From NCBI GenBank assembly GCA_020639155.1, contig JACKHF010000002.1, positions 310,001 through 374,000 on the forward strand: a stretch of 64,000 nucleotides of DNA, written 5' to 3'. The first letter of the stretch is position 1. The number at the start of each line of letters is the position of its first letter. The notes beneath the pieces are model-generated. The model was not told where the DNA came from, did no database searches, and worked only from the letters and a program-made list of their open reading frames with translations. Below are positions 27,398 through 36,260 of the stretch, piece after piece. The position numbers were made by a program, and so were the translations under genes. Source of the stretch: Phycisphaeraceae bacterium (lineage in GTDB: Bacteria > Planctomycetota > Phycisphaerae > Phycisphaerales > UBA1924).

Positions 27398-28677
27398 GCG
27401 GACACACCCGCGTCAAAGAGTGCGTTCAGTCGCGCAAGCTCCGCATCGCTTGGCTTGTGGTTTCGACGCTGCATCGCTGCACGCATGGTCTCGACGAACT
27501 TCTCGAACCGGAACGTGCGCACGCCCGCGTCGGTTGCCCATGAAAACGATGCGATCGCGCCAGCCATCGGCTCCGTTCGCGCCCACATCGTGCCCGTATG
27601 CACAATCGCGCCGGTCATGATGCGCGTGCAGATCGCGGTCTTGGTGTGATCGCCAAGAACACAACCAAAGAATGTCTGGCCGGACCGCTCTCTTGACCCG
27701 CCGGGATGCTGCTGAATTGGGATCTCTGCGTATGTGTTGAGCAGATTGGAGTTTGTCGTTCCTGCGCCGAGATTCACCCACTGGCCAACCCATGAATCGC
27801 CGAGAAATCCGTCGTGTGCCTTGTTCGAGTATCCCTGGAACACCGTTCCCGTGATCTCGCCAGCCACTTTGCACACCGGGCCGATTGCTGTGTGCGCGCG
27901 GATGATGCTGCGATCGATGATCGTCGAACCACTTCCGATCCAGCACGGCCCGACCAATACAGATCCGGGCCGGGCAGTCGCATTGCCTGCAATATACACC
28001 GGCCCATCCTGCGCGTCGATCACAACAGTCGGATACACAACTGCGTTTGGATCGATCCACACACGATGATCGCCGATGATGGTGACTCCCTCGGGCAGGC
28101 CCGGGCCTTCGTCTGTACTGTCAAACAGTACATCAAGCGTCAGCGACAGGTCAACATCAATGCAGAGATCGCGCAACGCGCGCATATCCCACAATCTGCG
28201 CACAAGCACCCGCTCATCGGTATATACAACGTCCAGCTTGCTCAGCGCTGCATTTCGCGTTGCAGGATTGGCGAGCAGCTGCGCTGTTGGACCGTCACAC
28301 ACGGCTGCAACAAATCCACCGCCGTGCTCATCGGGTTCAACGAGCGCCTGACCAGATTCCAGATCGTCAATCCCCGCAAGCGGCAGATGGCACTGCCCGT
28401 TGAGAACAAACATCTCTCCTGCTGGCGGCGCGATCTCCTCACCAGCAGATGTCACTGTCACTCCGCTGTGCGATTCACGCACAATCCCCTTGAGTGCGAC
28501 AGGCACGCTGAGCATTGCCGGGGCAATCCCGAACGCGAGTTCGAACCGCTCCAGCATTGTCAAGCCGCCCGTGCGCACGTCAAATACTGCGCGCAGATCT
28601 GTCACCGGCGACAGATCGTGCGTCCCATCGTCAAAGATGAATGCTCGTCGGGATTCGGAAGCCTCATCACTGGTCAT
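27394..28677 (-). CDS. GlmU-like sugar nucleotidyltransferase/acyltransferase
   Basis: A 427-residue protein resembling the alternative bacterial GlmU type: a divergent nucleotidyltransferase-like N-terminus (FIFDDGTHDLSPVTDLRAVFDVRTG) followed by a left-handed beta-helix acyltransferase region (VVYPTVVIDAQDGPVYIAG, GPCWIGSGSTIIDRSIIR, SYVGQW-type motif as WVGQWVNLGAGTTNSN). It would make activated amino sugars for peptidoglycan or LPS. Whether both activities remain is not clear, as the N-domain lacks the classical GxG nucleotide loop. It overlaps polA at its 3' end and lies 38 bases after the kynB-like gene, forming a minus-strand operon kynB-like-glmU-polA. Confidence 0.78.
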   Translation of the reverse strand: MTSDEASESRRAFIFDDGTHDLSPVTDLRAVFDVRTGGLTMLERFELAFGIAPAMLSVPVALKGIVRESHSGVTVTSAGEEIAPPAGEMFVLNGQCHLPLAGIDDLESGQALVEPDEHGGGFVAAVCDGPTAQLLANPATRNAALSKLDVVYTDERVLVRRLWDMRALRDLCIDVDLSLTLDVLFDSTDEGPGLPEGVTIIGDHRVWIDPNAVVYPTVVIDAQDGPVYIAGNATARPGSVLVGPCWIGSGSTIIDRSIIRAHTAIGPVCKVAGEITGTVFQGYSNKAHDGFLGDSWVGQWVNLGAGTTNSNLLNTYAEIPIQQHPGGSRERSGQTFFGCVLGDHTKTAICTRIMTGAIVHTGTMWARTEPMAGAIASFSWATDAGVRTFRFEKFVETMRAAMQRRNHKPSDAELARLNALFDAGVSA

Positions 28678-28715
28678 GGCTGATCGTACTCAGGACGCGC
28701 CAGCATTGGGCAGTG

Positions 28716-29387
28716 TCATCCAGCGTCGGTTGCGGAAGCTTGATCCAGCGTTCTCAGCACCGCGCGGACCGGGCTCCCGTCAAATCCCCGCAGTTTGAGT
28801 GGCAGAGCGATCAACTCATACACGCCGGGCGTCACCGCGTCGAGCACAAGCCCTTCCAGTATCGCGATGTTGTTGCGCGCACACGCGGCATGCGCAGGGA
28901 GATCCTTGCTTGTTGCGGGGTCAACGCTAGGCACATCCACGCCGAGGGTTCGCACACCCCGTTCTCCCAGCGCGTCGATGAGTTCCGGCGCAAGCCCGCA
29001 GAAATCCTGATTGAACACCTGCTTGTCTGGCTGTGTCCCGGTCTGGATCAGGACGCGTGGATGCAAGGTATCGCCGATGATCGCATCGAGTCCGACGCGA
29101 AGATTGTCACGATCAATCTTCGCATCATCGATACCAACCACCACGCACGGCCCCAGATAACGCGACAGATCCATCTCGTCGATCGTTTTCCCATCGATTA
29201 CGTAATGGCTCTCGGCATCGGCGTGGCTTGCCACATGTACCGTCGTCGTCAGCGTCGAGAGCGTGATATTCGCACCATCGTGCATATCCAGCAGCACGCG
29301 ACGTTCCGGCGGCGTGTCGCCCGGGAACACCTGCATCGCCGGATTGATAACTGGCGAGATATCGATGATCGTGCCTGATTCGGTCAT
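28716..29387 (-). CDS. Cyclase family protein, arylformamidase-like (KynB type)
   Basis: A 223-residue hydrolase of the cyclase/kynurenine formamidase fold. The metal-binding motif reads TTVHVASHADAESHY, close to KynB's HxGxHxDAxxH. A second conserved part is DVPSVDPATSK with AHAACARNNIAILEGL, where family members have the second metal ligand and the NxxxxE(N/G)L segment. KynB converts N-formylkynurenine to kynurenine in tryptophan breakdown. No other kyn gene is visible, so the substrate is uncertain. It lies at the head of the glmU-like/polA operon. Confidence 0.82.
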   Translation of the reverse strand: MTESGTIIDISPVINPAMQVFPGDTPPERRVLLDMHDGANITLSTLTTTVHVASHADAESHYVIDGKTIDEMDLSRYLGPCVVVGIDDAKIDRDNLRVGLDAIIGDTLHPRVLIQTGTQPDKQVFNQDFCGLAPELIDALGERGVRTLGVDVPSVDPATSKDLPAHAACARNNIAILEGLVLDAVTPGVYELIALPLKLRGFDGSPVRAVLRTLDQASATDAG

Positions 29388-29497
29388 GGCTGAGTGTAGA
29401 AGATGTCGGTCGGAAAGTGTTGCCAGATCCGCTGTGGAACAACATCCGTATACTTCACGTTCTCCGATAGACAGACGTACCCATACAGAAAGACCTT

Positions 29498-30454
29498 ATG
29501 AGCCAGACGCACACCGCCCCCCTCCACACCAGTTTCGAGGGCATTGCCCGTCTTCGTGAGTCGATGGCTTCCGTCTACATGGGCAATATCGAAGCGATTG
29601 ATCGGCTTATACGGTGTCTGCTTGCGCGTGGACACATGCTCATAGAGGATGTCCCCGGTGTCGGAAAGACTGTCCTTGCCACGTCGCTCGCCAGAAGCCT
29701 CGACTGCGCGTTCTCACGCATCCAGATGACACCCGATCTGCTTCCCGCGGACGTGCTCGGCGTGAACGTGCTCGACATGAAATCCGGGTCGTTCGAGTTC
29801 AAGCCCGGCCCCATCTTTGCCAACATCGTGCTCGCAGACGAGATCAATCGCACAACGCCTCGCACGCAAACCGCGCTCCTTGAAGCGATGGGTGAAGCGA
29901 CTGTTTCGATCGACGGGATTACGCGCCAACTCGAATCACCATTCATGGTCGTTGCAACGCAAAATCCGCACGACTTTGAGGGCACATACCCGCTTCCAGA
30001 AAACCAACTCGACCGGTTTCTCATGCGAATGAGCCTCGGCTATCCCGATGCGAACGTCGAAGCGGATATTCTTGAACAGCGCCCGTCGCAAGCCCACCTT
30101 CATAACATTCACGCGGTTGCAACACGCGCACAGGTGTCGCATTGGCAGGACGCGACCGATAGTGTGCGCCTGGACCGCTCGCTCATCGACTACATCGTTG
30201 CTATTGCAGAAGCAACTCGCAACGACGACGAGCTTACGCTTGGACTCTCGACGCGAGGCTCGCTCGCACTGAGTCAGGCAGCACGCGCGTCAGCTATGCT
30301 CCGCGGACGCGACTACTGCATCCCCGAGGACATCACCGAGAACCTGCACATCGTTGTCGGGCATCGCATCCTGGCGCGTTCGTACTCATCGCGCGACGAT
30401 ATTGCACAGCAGGTGCTTGATCGGATTATTCATCGAGTGCCCAGCCCAGCCTGA
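29498..30454 (+). CDS. MoxR family AAA+ ATPase
   Basis: A 318-residue MoxR/RavA-type ATPase, chaperone-like and often involved in metal-centre or complex maturation. Walker A GVGKTVLA follows IEDVP; the Walker B ILVLADEINRTTP segment reads NIVLADEINRTTPRTQ; sensor 1 is VVATQNPHDFEGTYPLPENQLDRFLMR. The usual partners (DUF58, von Willebrand A, transglutaminase) are not next to it, so its role is not defined here. AGAAAG precedes the ATG. It is divergent from the kynB-like gene and converges with cstA (24 bases between the stops). Confidence 0.92.
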   Translation: MSQTHTAPLHTSFEGIARLRESMASVYMGNIEAIDRLIRCLLARGHMLIEDVPGVGKTVLATSLARSLDCAFSRIQMTPDLLPADVLGVNVLDMKSGSFEFKPGPIFANIVLADEINRTTPRTQTALLEAMGEATVSIDGITRQLESPFMVVATQNPHDFEGTYPLPENQLDRFLMRMSLGYPDANVEADILEQRPSQAHLHNIHAVATRAQVSHWQDATDSVRLDRSLIDYIVAIAEATRNDDELTLGLSTRGSLALSQAARASAMLRGRDYCIPEDITENLHIVVGHRILARSYSSRDDIAQQVLDRIIHRVPSPA

Positions 30455-30478
30455 GTTTTGTGCGTGCAGTTCGTCTGA

Positions 30479-32311
30479 CTATTCCCCCGCATGCACAGCG
30501 GGGATGGCATTGGTGCGGGCTTTCAGCATGACCAGCACCCCCTCGATCACGATCCACACCTCCATGATCAGCATCAGCACAGCGATGATCAGCAGGTGCG
30601 TCTTGCCCTTCGCTTGAGAGAAGCTCTCGGTCTGGAGTGCGATCGCCCAGCCGGTCATGATCAGCATGAATGTCATCGGGATGGCAGTGACCCACGCGGG
30701 CTTCTTCTGTTTGACGAGCCAGACGGTGATGACGAGCAGAGCAAGCCCTGCAAGGAGTTGATTGGTTGCGCCAAAGACGGGCCACAAAAGTAGGCCGCCC
30801 TTGCCGGCTGCTGCCAGTCCTCCCGGTGCGGTGAAAGCGTCGGAGATCGCGAGCATGAACGCGGTGACAACCGCGACCCCGGTCGCAACGTACCGATTGT
30901 GCAGTGCGCGGATCTGGAACCCAGTATGTGTGCCAGCACTCTGCCCCGCGAGTTCCGCAATGATGTATCGCTGCAGACGCGTTGCGCTGTCGAGTGTTGT
31001 TGCAGCGAATGACGCAACGAACACGCCCATAATCGCAATGGCAATGGAGTGGGAGAGCCCGAACGACTCCATCATGTTTGCCGATCCAGTGACGAAGGGT
31101 TTCAGGATGTTTGGCAGCCCGCCATCACCGCCCCATGTACCGTAGTGATGGAGCCACGCCTGACGACCAATGATGATTGTTTCTACCGACCGGCCTGCTT
31201 CGTTTGTCACAAACTGACCGGAGCCCGTGCCAAGGCCGATGCCAGCAACACACGCGATGATGACGAGTGTTGCAAGGAACCCCTCGGTGAGCATCGCGCC
31301 GTATCCGACGAACTGCGCGTCTGCCTCGGAGCGAAGCTGCCTGCTCGAGCACCCGCTGGACACGAGACAGTGAAACCCGGAGACTGCGCCGCACGCGATC
31401 GTAACGAACAGGAAGGGGAAGAATGCAGGCACGGGGGCGCCGTTGCTCGCTGGTGCAGGTGCAACCTGCACAGTATCCGCAGCGATTGTCGGATGCGCAA
31501 CTAGGACGCCGAGCAGCAACAAACCCATCGCGATGATAAGTTGCCACGCGTTGATGTAGTCTCTTGGCTGGAGCAGTGTCTGCACCGGGAGCACACTGGC
31601 GATAAAGACGTAGATCAGCAGAAGGATAGTCCATACAGCAACGTCGCTAATGTGTGCTGTGATGCTCGATGGGATGACGACATGTGTCGATGGAAGCATT
31701 GCGCTCGCTATGATCGTGGTGTACATCAGCACGACTGCGACGATCGTGCCGAGCGCGACATTGCCGCCGCGACGCATCCAGACGCCGAGCCCGATCGCGA
31801 TCGGAATCTGGAGCCAGACAGGCGCGACACTGGATGGGTACACCTTGAAGATCACCGCGATCACGAGACCGAAGATTGCTAGCACGATCCAGAGCCCGAC
31901 CAGTACGACGATGAGAAACAGCAGGCGCACACGCGGATTGACTACGTCGCTGGCAAGGTCGGCAATGGTGCGTCCCTTGTGACGCATGGAGATGATGACC
32001 GAGCCGAAGTCGTGCACTGCGCCCATGACGACCGAGCCGACAAGCACCCAGATCAGCGCGGGAACCCATCCCCAGACGACAGCGACCGCCGGGCCGACGA
32101 TCGGGCCCGTTCCGGCGATTGACGTGAAGTGATGGCCGAACACAAGGCTTCGTTTGCTGGGCACAAAGTCCACGCCGTCCTCGCACTCGATGCTGGGTGG
32201 CGTCCGCGATGGATCGATCGAGAAGATCTTCCTCGCGAGCCACGTGCCGTAGGTGCGATAGGCGATGATGTAGAGGACGAACGAGCCGAGCGCGATCAGA
32301 ACAGTTTCCAT
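30479..32311 (-). CDS. cstA: Carbon starvation protein CstA family transporter
   Basis: A 610-residue membrane protein with about 15 hydrophobic segments. The N-terminus (YIIAYRTYGTWLARKIF then FGHHFTSIAGTGPIVGPA) and GLHDFGSV-type MGAVHDFGSVIISMRHKG motif are typical of CstA. CstA imports peptides and pyruvate under starvation. Length fits the CstA/BtsT family. No two-component regulator is next to it. Downstream on the same strand only a few bases separate it from the MoxR stop. Confidence 0.92.
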   Translation of the reverse strand: METVLIALGSFVLYIIAYRTYGTWLARKIFSIDPSRTPPSIECEDGVDFVPSKRSLVFGHHFTSIAGTGPIVGPAVAVVWGWVPALIWVLVGSVVMGAVHDFGSVIISMRHKGRTIADLASDVVNPRVRLLFLIVVLVGLWIVLAIFGLVIAVIFKVYPSSVAPVWLQIPIAIGLGVWMRRGGNVALGTIVAVVLMYTTIIASAMLPSTHVVIPSSITAHISDVAVWTILLLIYVFIASVLPVQTLLQPRDYINAWQLIIAMGLLLLGVLVAHPTIAADTVQVAPAPASNGAPVPAFFPFLFVTIACGAVSGFHCLVSSGCSSRQLRSEADAQFVGYGAMLTEGFLATLVIIACVAGIGLGTGSGQFVTNEAGRSVETIIIGRQAWLHHYGTWGGDGGLPNILKPFVTGSANMMESFGLSHSIAIAIMGVFVASFAATTLDSATRLQRYIIAELAGQSAGTHTGFQIRALHNRYVATGVAVVTAFMLAISDAFTAPGGLAAAGKGGLLLWPVFGATNQLLAGLALLVITVWLVKQKKPAWVTAIPMTFMLIMTGWAIALQTESFSQAKGKTHLLIIAVLMLIMEVWIVIEGVLVMLKARTNAIPAVHAGE

Positions 32312-32427
32312 ACGAGTATTGATCCCCTATCAGAGCATGGAGAAACGGGAATGCGAATAGGATACACGATCGGCAATCGTTACGAAAGTCTGCAAACTGA
32401 GCTAAGGTGTCCCCTTGGGAGTCGTGC

Positions 32428-33306
32428 ATGGATATCGAACGTCGCGTCGCAAGCCCTGCGGTTGCACTGGAGACAACGCTGATCCTCCACGGCGTGCCGA
32501 GAGATGCGGCATTACCACTGGTTGATCAACTGGGTGATGCTGTGAGAGCATCCGGAGCGAATCCGGCACTGGTCGGCGTGATTGCAGGCAAGCCAACTGT
32601 TGGACTGACACGTCATGAGATAGAAGATCTCCTTGCAGCATCCAAAGTGCCAAAGGCCAACACGTCAAACCTTGGCGTGCTGATGCACAGAAAGTCTCAC
32701 GCAGCAACAACCGTCAGCACGACCATGGAGATCGCATCTGGTGCAGGTTTGCGCGTCTTTGCAACGGGCGGGCTTGGTGGTGTTCACAAGGGATTCAGCG
32801 AACATCTTGATATCAGCAGCGACCTGGCGGCGCTCGCTCGCACGCCCATGGTTGTCGTGTGCTCGGGGGTGAAGTCGATTCTTGACGTTGCATCTACACG
32901 GGAACTTCTGGAAACACTTGGCGTGACGGTGGTCGGGTATAGGACAGATACTTTTCCAGCGTTCTATCTTCGCGATGCGGGATCGTCTGTCGATGTGCGC
33001 ATGGATGATGCGAAGGAGATCGCAGCGTTTGCATCACACGAGTTGGCGCGCAGTGGCCGCGCGATTGTTGTTGCGAATCCTGTACCGATAGACCACGAAC
33101 TGACACAACAGGATTGGGACGAGTACATGGAACGCGCGAGGGCGCATGTCGAGCGTACAGACAGCAGTGCATACGGACGCAACGCAACACCGGCGCTACT
33201 TGCTGCGCTGCACGAGACGTCCGGCGGGCGCACGTTGACCGCGAACATTGCGCTTGCGGTCAGCAATGCTGGGCTTGCAGGGAAGATTGCTGCTGCGATG
33301 AAGTAG
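32428..33306 (+). CDS. psuG: Pseudouridine-5'-phosphate glycosidase
   Basis: A 292-residue enzyme that reversibly splits pseudouridine 5'-phosphate to uracil and ribose 5-phosphate. Typical segments: ALETTLILHGVP near the N-terminus, GVIAGKPTVGL, ATGGLGGVHKG, and CSGVKSILDVASTRELLETLGV with the catalytic lysine at about 149. ATG 32428 is preferred, with GGGAG 7-8 bases upstream; a GTG at 32407 also opens the frame. The usual kinase partner psuK is not adjacent, so pseudouridine salvage may be split in the genome. Confidence 0.92.
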   Translation: MDIERRVASPAVALETTLILHGVPRDAALPLVDQLGDAVRASGANPALVGVIAGKPTVGLTRHEIEDLLAASKVPKANTSNLGVLMHRKSHAATTVSTTMEIASGAGLRVFATGGLGGVHKGFSEHLDISSDLAALARTPMVVVCSGVKSILDVASTRELLETLGVTVVGYRTDTFPAFYLRDAGSSVDVRMDDAKEIAAFASHELARSGRAIVVANPVPIDHELTQQDWDEYMERARAHVERTDSSAYGRNATPALLAALHETSGGRTLTANIALAVSNAGLAGKIAAAMK

Positions 33307-33483
33307 GTTCCTGGCCTCCTTCGGGTGTGGCATTATGTGAAGTTGCGGCGAAATTGGAAGCTATTTGCGACCGGAAGGCTATATGCTCGAACCGCTGTCG
33401 GTCCCGGGCGATACTACAATGTGCAATCGCTTGGTGCTCCTGCTGCGCTTGAAACGTAGCGGAGAAACAGATTGGAGAAAGGT

Positions 33484-35646
33484 ATGAACAGTTGTTCCGG
33501 TTTGCGTACGAGTTCTTTGTGCCGTATGGGTCTGCTAGGAGTATTTGCAACGATCATTGCTTCCGGAGCGTGCGCGCAGCAAACAGACATCCCAAAGAAT
33601 ACAGATGAAGCGGTGCGAGTCTATGAGCAGCTCGTCGAACGCTATGCCGCGTTTCAGGCCTATCAGGATACCGGAGCATTGAAGTATGACATCCAGATCG
33701 ATGGTGACGACTCGATGTTTGGCGGAATGAATAGCTGGCCTGATCAACCGATGTCATTCAGTCTCGATCGGCCGGGGAAGTTCCTGCTCAAGCTGGGCGG
33801 CCAGATTGGCACTACATTGCAGTCGGACGGCTCGCAGATGTGGATTGTGTCCGATACTGCTGAACAGTACATTGAGGTTGATCGGCCTGAACAGATTGAT
33901 CTTCAAGCGTTGAGTGTGAAGTACCCAACTGCGCAGTTCACCTCGCATCCAGTTGCGGGGATACTGCTCAATGAGATGCGAGTGAAATCACCAACGACGC
34001 CTGTTGGCGTGAAGCCGGAAGAACGCAATGGAGTAATGGGCCAGCGACTTTACCTGCACATGCGGTATACGGAGGACAGTATGCCCGGATGGGGCGATGT
34101 TGATCTTCCGGGCACCATGTGGATCGGGTCCGATGGTCTCATTCATGAGTTTACGATCGACTACACCGATGCGTACAACGACATGATGGCTGAGTACGGT
34201 GGGGGCGGTGGAGACACGGATCCAAACGACAGGTTCGCTGGCGATGCGCCCGAGGAAGATACTGATGCGTTCGACTTTGGTGGGTTTGAGATGCCGACGT
34301 ACAAGAAGATGGCGTATACATTCGTCATCGACAACCCAACCATTACGCCCGACTTTGCACCCAATATATTTGCATTTGAGGCACCCTCCGGATACGAGAA
34401 GGTTGACGAGATCTCCATGCCGTGGGATGACATGGACTTTGATTTTGATGCAACTTCCCAGCAGGACCTCGCATTGACGCTTGTAGGCAACGAAGCTCCG
34501 GCATGGACGTGCGAAACGCTTGAAGGCGGCGAACTCTCGCTTGCTGACCTGCGCGGGAGTGTTGTAGTAATGGACTTCTGGGCAACGTGGTGCGGTCCGT
34601 GTGTTGCTGCAATGCCGCACATGCAAAAACTCCATGAGAAGTATGAGAATGAAGGCGTTGTGTTTCTCGGGATCAATCAGGATTTTGGAAACTCTGAAGC
34701 CGTTGAAAAGTTCCTAGAGAAGAATAAGGTCACGATCCGGCAGGTGATGGACGACGGCACAATTGGCACCGACTATCACGTTTCAGGCATCCCGACACTC
34801 GCCCTGGTCGACAAGCAAGGCGTCGTGCAGCACATTTCCGTCGGATTCGGTGGTGAAGCAGAAGCCGAGGAACTTGCACATCACATTGATGCAGTGCTTG
34901 CAGGCGAGCAGTTGTTCAATAATGAGGACGTTGTCCCGATCGGCCACATTGATGAATCGGCGATAGTGACGTCAACCCCTATTGAGAATATCAACCCGGA
35001 CTCGTTCACGTTGGATGGAAAACTGCGAAACGTGACGAGCCCGTCGATGCCCGGCATGGTGGGTGGGCAGCTTATCGAGCACGATGTCGATGGCGATGGT
35101 GTAAAGGAGTTTGTGGGATTGAGTGGCACGATGCCCGCGTCGAAGATTGCGATCGTGACACCGGACGGCACAGACAGCCGAACGATCAGTCTCAAAGGGA
35201 TGGCGCGTCAGGCGATGGTGCAGGGACTTGGTGTGGACGGCGAGGGTGAGCATCTCCGGTTCCTTGTTTCCGCCATGCACACCAATATGCGCAATGCTGA
35301 GAACACGCTATACATGTTCGATCAGAATGGTGAGGAGGTATGGTCGTATTCACCCGATGTCGATGCAAATGCCTTTTCGCAACTCAGCTTCAGGCTCGGT
35401 GATATCGATAACGATGGCAAGCGAGAGGTGGTTGTGGGCATTATGGTCATGGATATGCGGTCGTACTCGAATCACAGCTATGTTGCGATCATTGATGCAG
35501 ATGCTGGTGACCTGCTCGCAATGACAAGTATTGGGAACGTGCATGTGCAGGGGATCAACCTGACTGAGCCCGATGAGCATGGGACACAGATGGTCCTTGC
35601 TGTGACCGATCGGGGCGTGGAGCGGCTGGCATGGAAGCGACCGTGA
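33484..35646 (+). CDS. Secreted TlpA/thioredoxin-domain protein with VCBS-like C-terminus
   Basis: A 720-residue exported protein (ATG 33484, GGAG 6 bases upstream; signal peptide MGLLGVFATIIASGACA). Residues about 30-310 resemble LolA/DUF2092-type proteins. A TlpA-like thioredoxin domain follows (about 335-470) with an intact VVVMDFWATWCGPC active site at about 362-369. The C-terminus (about 530-720) has FG-GAP/VCBS-like calcium motifs (DVDGDGVKEF, DIDNDGKREV) and an ending typical of beta-propeller repeats. The fusion suggests an envelope redox protein tethered to a beta-propeller. Neighbours do not specify its target. It may oxidise or reduce cysteines of other exported proteins. Confidence 0.85.
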   Translation: MNSCSGLRTSSLCRMGLLGVFATIIASGACAQQTDIPKNTDEAVRVYEQLVERYAAFQAYQDTGALKYDIQIDGDDSMFGGMNSWPDQPMSFSLDRPGKFLLKLGGQIGTTLQSDGSQMWIVSDTAEQYIEVDRPEQIDLQALSVKYPTAQFTSHPVAGILLNEMRVKSPTTPVGVKPEERNGVMGQRLYLHMRYTEDSMPGWGDVDLPGTMWIGSDGLIHEFTIDYTDAYNDMMAEYGGGGGDTDPNDRFAGDAPEEDTDAFDFGGFEMPTYKKMAYTFVIDNPTITPDFAPNIFAFEAPSGYEKVDEISMPWDDMDFDFDATSQQDLALTLVGNEAPAWTCETLEGGELSLADLRGSVVVMDFWATWCGPCVAAMPHMQKLHEKYENEGVVFLGINQDFGNSEAVEKFLEKNKVTIRQVMDDGTIGTDYHVSGIPTLALVDKQGVVQHISVGFGGEAEAEELAHHIDAVLAGEQLFNNEDVVPIGHIDESAIVTSTPIENINPDSFTLDGKLRNVTSPSMPGMVGGQLIEHDVDGDGVKEFVGLSGTMPASKIAIVTPDGTDSRTISLKGMARQAMVQGLGVDGEGEHLRFLVSAMHTNMRNAENTLYMFDQNGEEVWSYSPDVDANAFSQLSFRLGDIDNDGKREVVVGIMVMDMRSYSNHSYVAIIDADAGDLLAMTSIGNVHVQGINLTEPDEHGTQMVLAVTDRGVERLAWKRP

Positions 35647-35723
35647 GTTGATTGTGCAAAGCAACAGGCCGCAAGCGCACTGCTCGCAGTCTGTATTTTA
35701 TTTGTAATAATCTAGACGATATG

Positions 35724-36209
35724 TCAGGGTATGTGAAGTCCTTCATCAAGGTCACGCAGTTTCATTTTCTTGACGAGCAGTGCCCCTGCGAGCACACCGA
35801 TCGCACCGCCGATTGGGTTGGTGATTCGCGTAAAGAGCGGCTCGCGGCCGACCTCTTTTATGGCTTTAAGTACTTCCATTGTCGACTGATCTGCCGGGCG
35901 TGCTGGTCGTTCGTTTGTTGGTTGTGGTTGTGCAAAGCCCATTGCTGCGCCAAGCACGAGGAGTGTGACAGCCAGCACAATGCTCGCGTTGCGACTGCGG
36001 GCGATTAACTGGCAGACGATTCCGCCCGCGATCGCGGCGATGACCGTGATGCCGAGTGCGGTGAGCACCCAGAGCATCGACGCGTCGTAACTTTCCGGCT
36101 GAAGTACTCGATCAACACCCAGAATGAACATCCCAGCGAGAAATCCGATCATAACGATCACGGCAAGTGTGATATATCCAGCAATGAATCCGAGGATTGA
36201 GCGCATCAT
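35724..36209 (-). CDS. Small integral membrane protein of unknown function
   Basis: A 161-residue protein with about four membrane segments (SILGFIAGYITLAVIVMIGFLAGMFIL, WVLTALGITVIAAIAGGIVC, SIVLAVTLLVLGAAMG, and GGAIGVLAGALLV) and a hydrophilic stretch before the last. AAAGGA precedes the ATG. No family was recognised. It sits between the TlpA-type protein (+) and the BtrH-type gene (-), 51 bases after the latter on the same strand. Confidence 0.65.
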   Translation of the reverse strand: MMRSILGFIAGYITLAVIVMIGFLAGMFILGVDRVLQPESYDASMLWVLTALGITVIAAIAGGIVCQLIARSRNASIVLAVTLLVLGAAMGFAQPQPTNERPARPADQSTMEVLKAIKEVGREPLFTRITNPIGGAIGVLAGALLVKKMKLRDLDEGLHIP

Positions 36210-36260
36210 GATGCGTTCCTTTCTATTCGATAAATGTATAATGGAATATATATCAGATGA

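Noticed and set aside
26297..27649. A 450-codon plus-strand frame opposite polA
   Set aside because: Antisense shadow of the clearly coding polA and glmU-like genes; the translated product has no recognised features.
27814..28683. A 289-codon plus-strand frame opposite the glmU-like gene
   Set aside because: Antisense shadow of a conserved gene.
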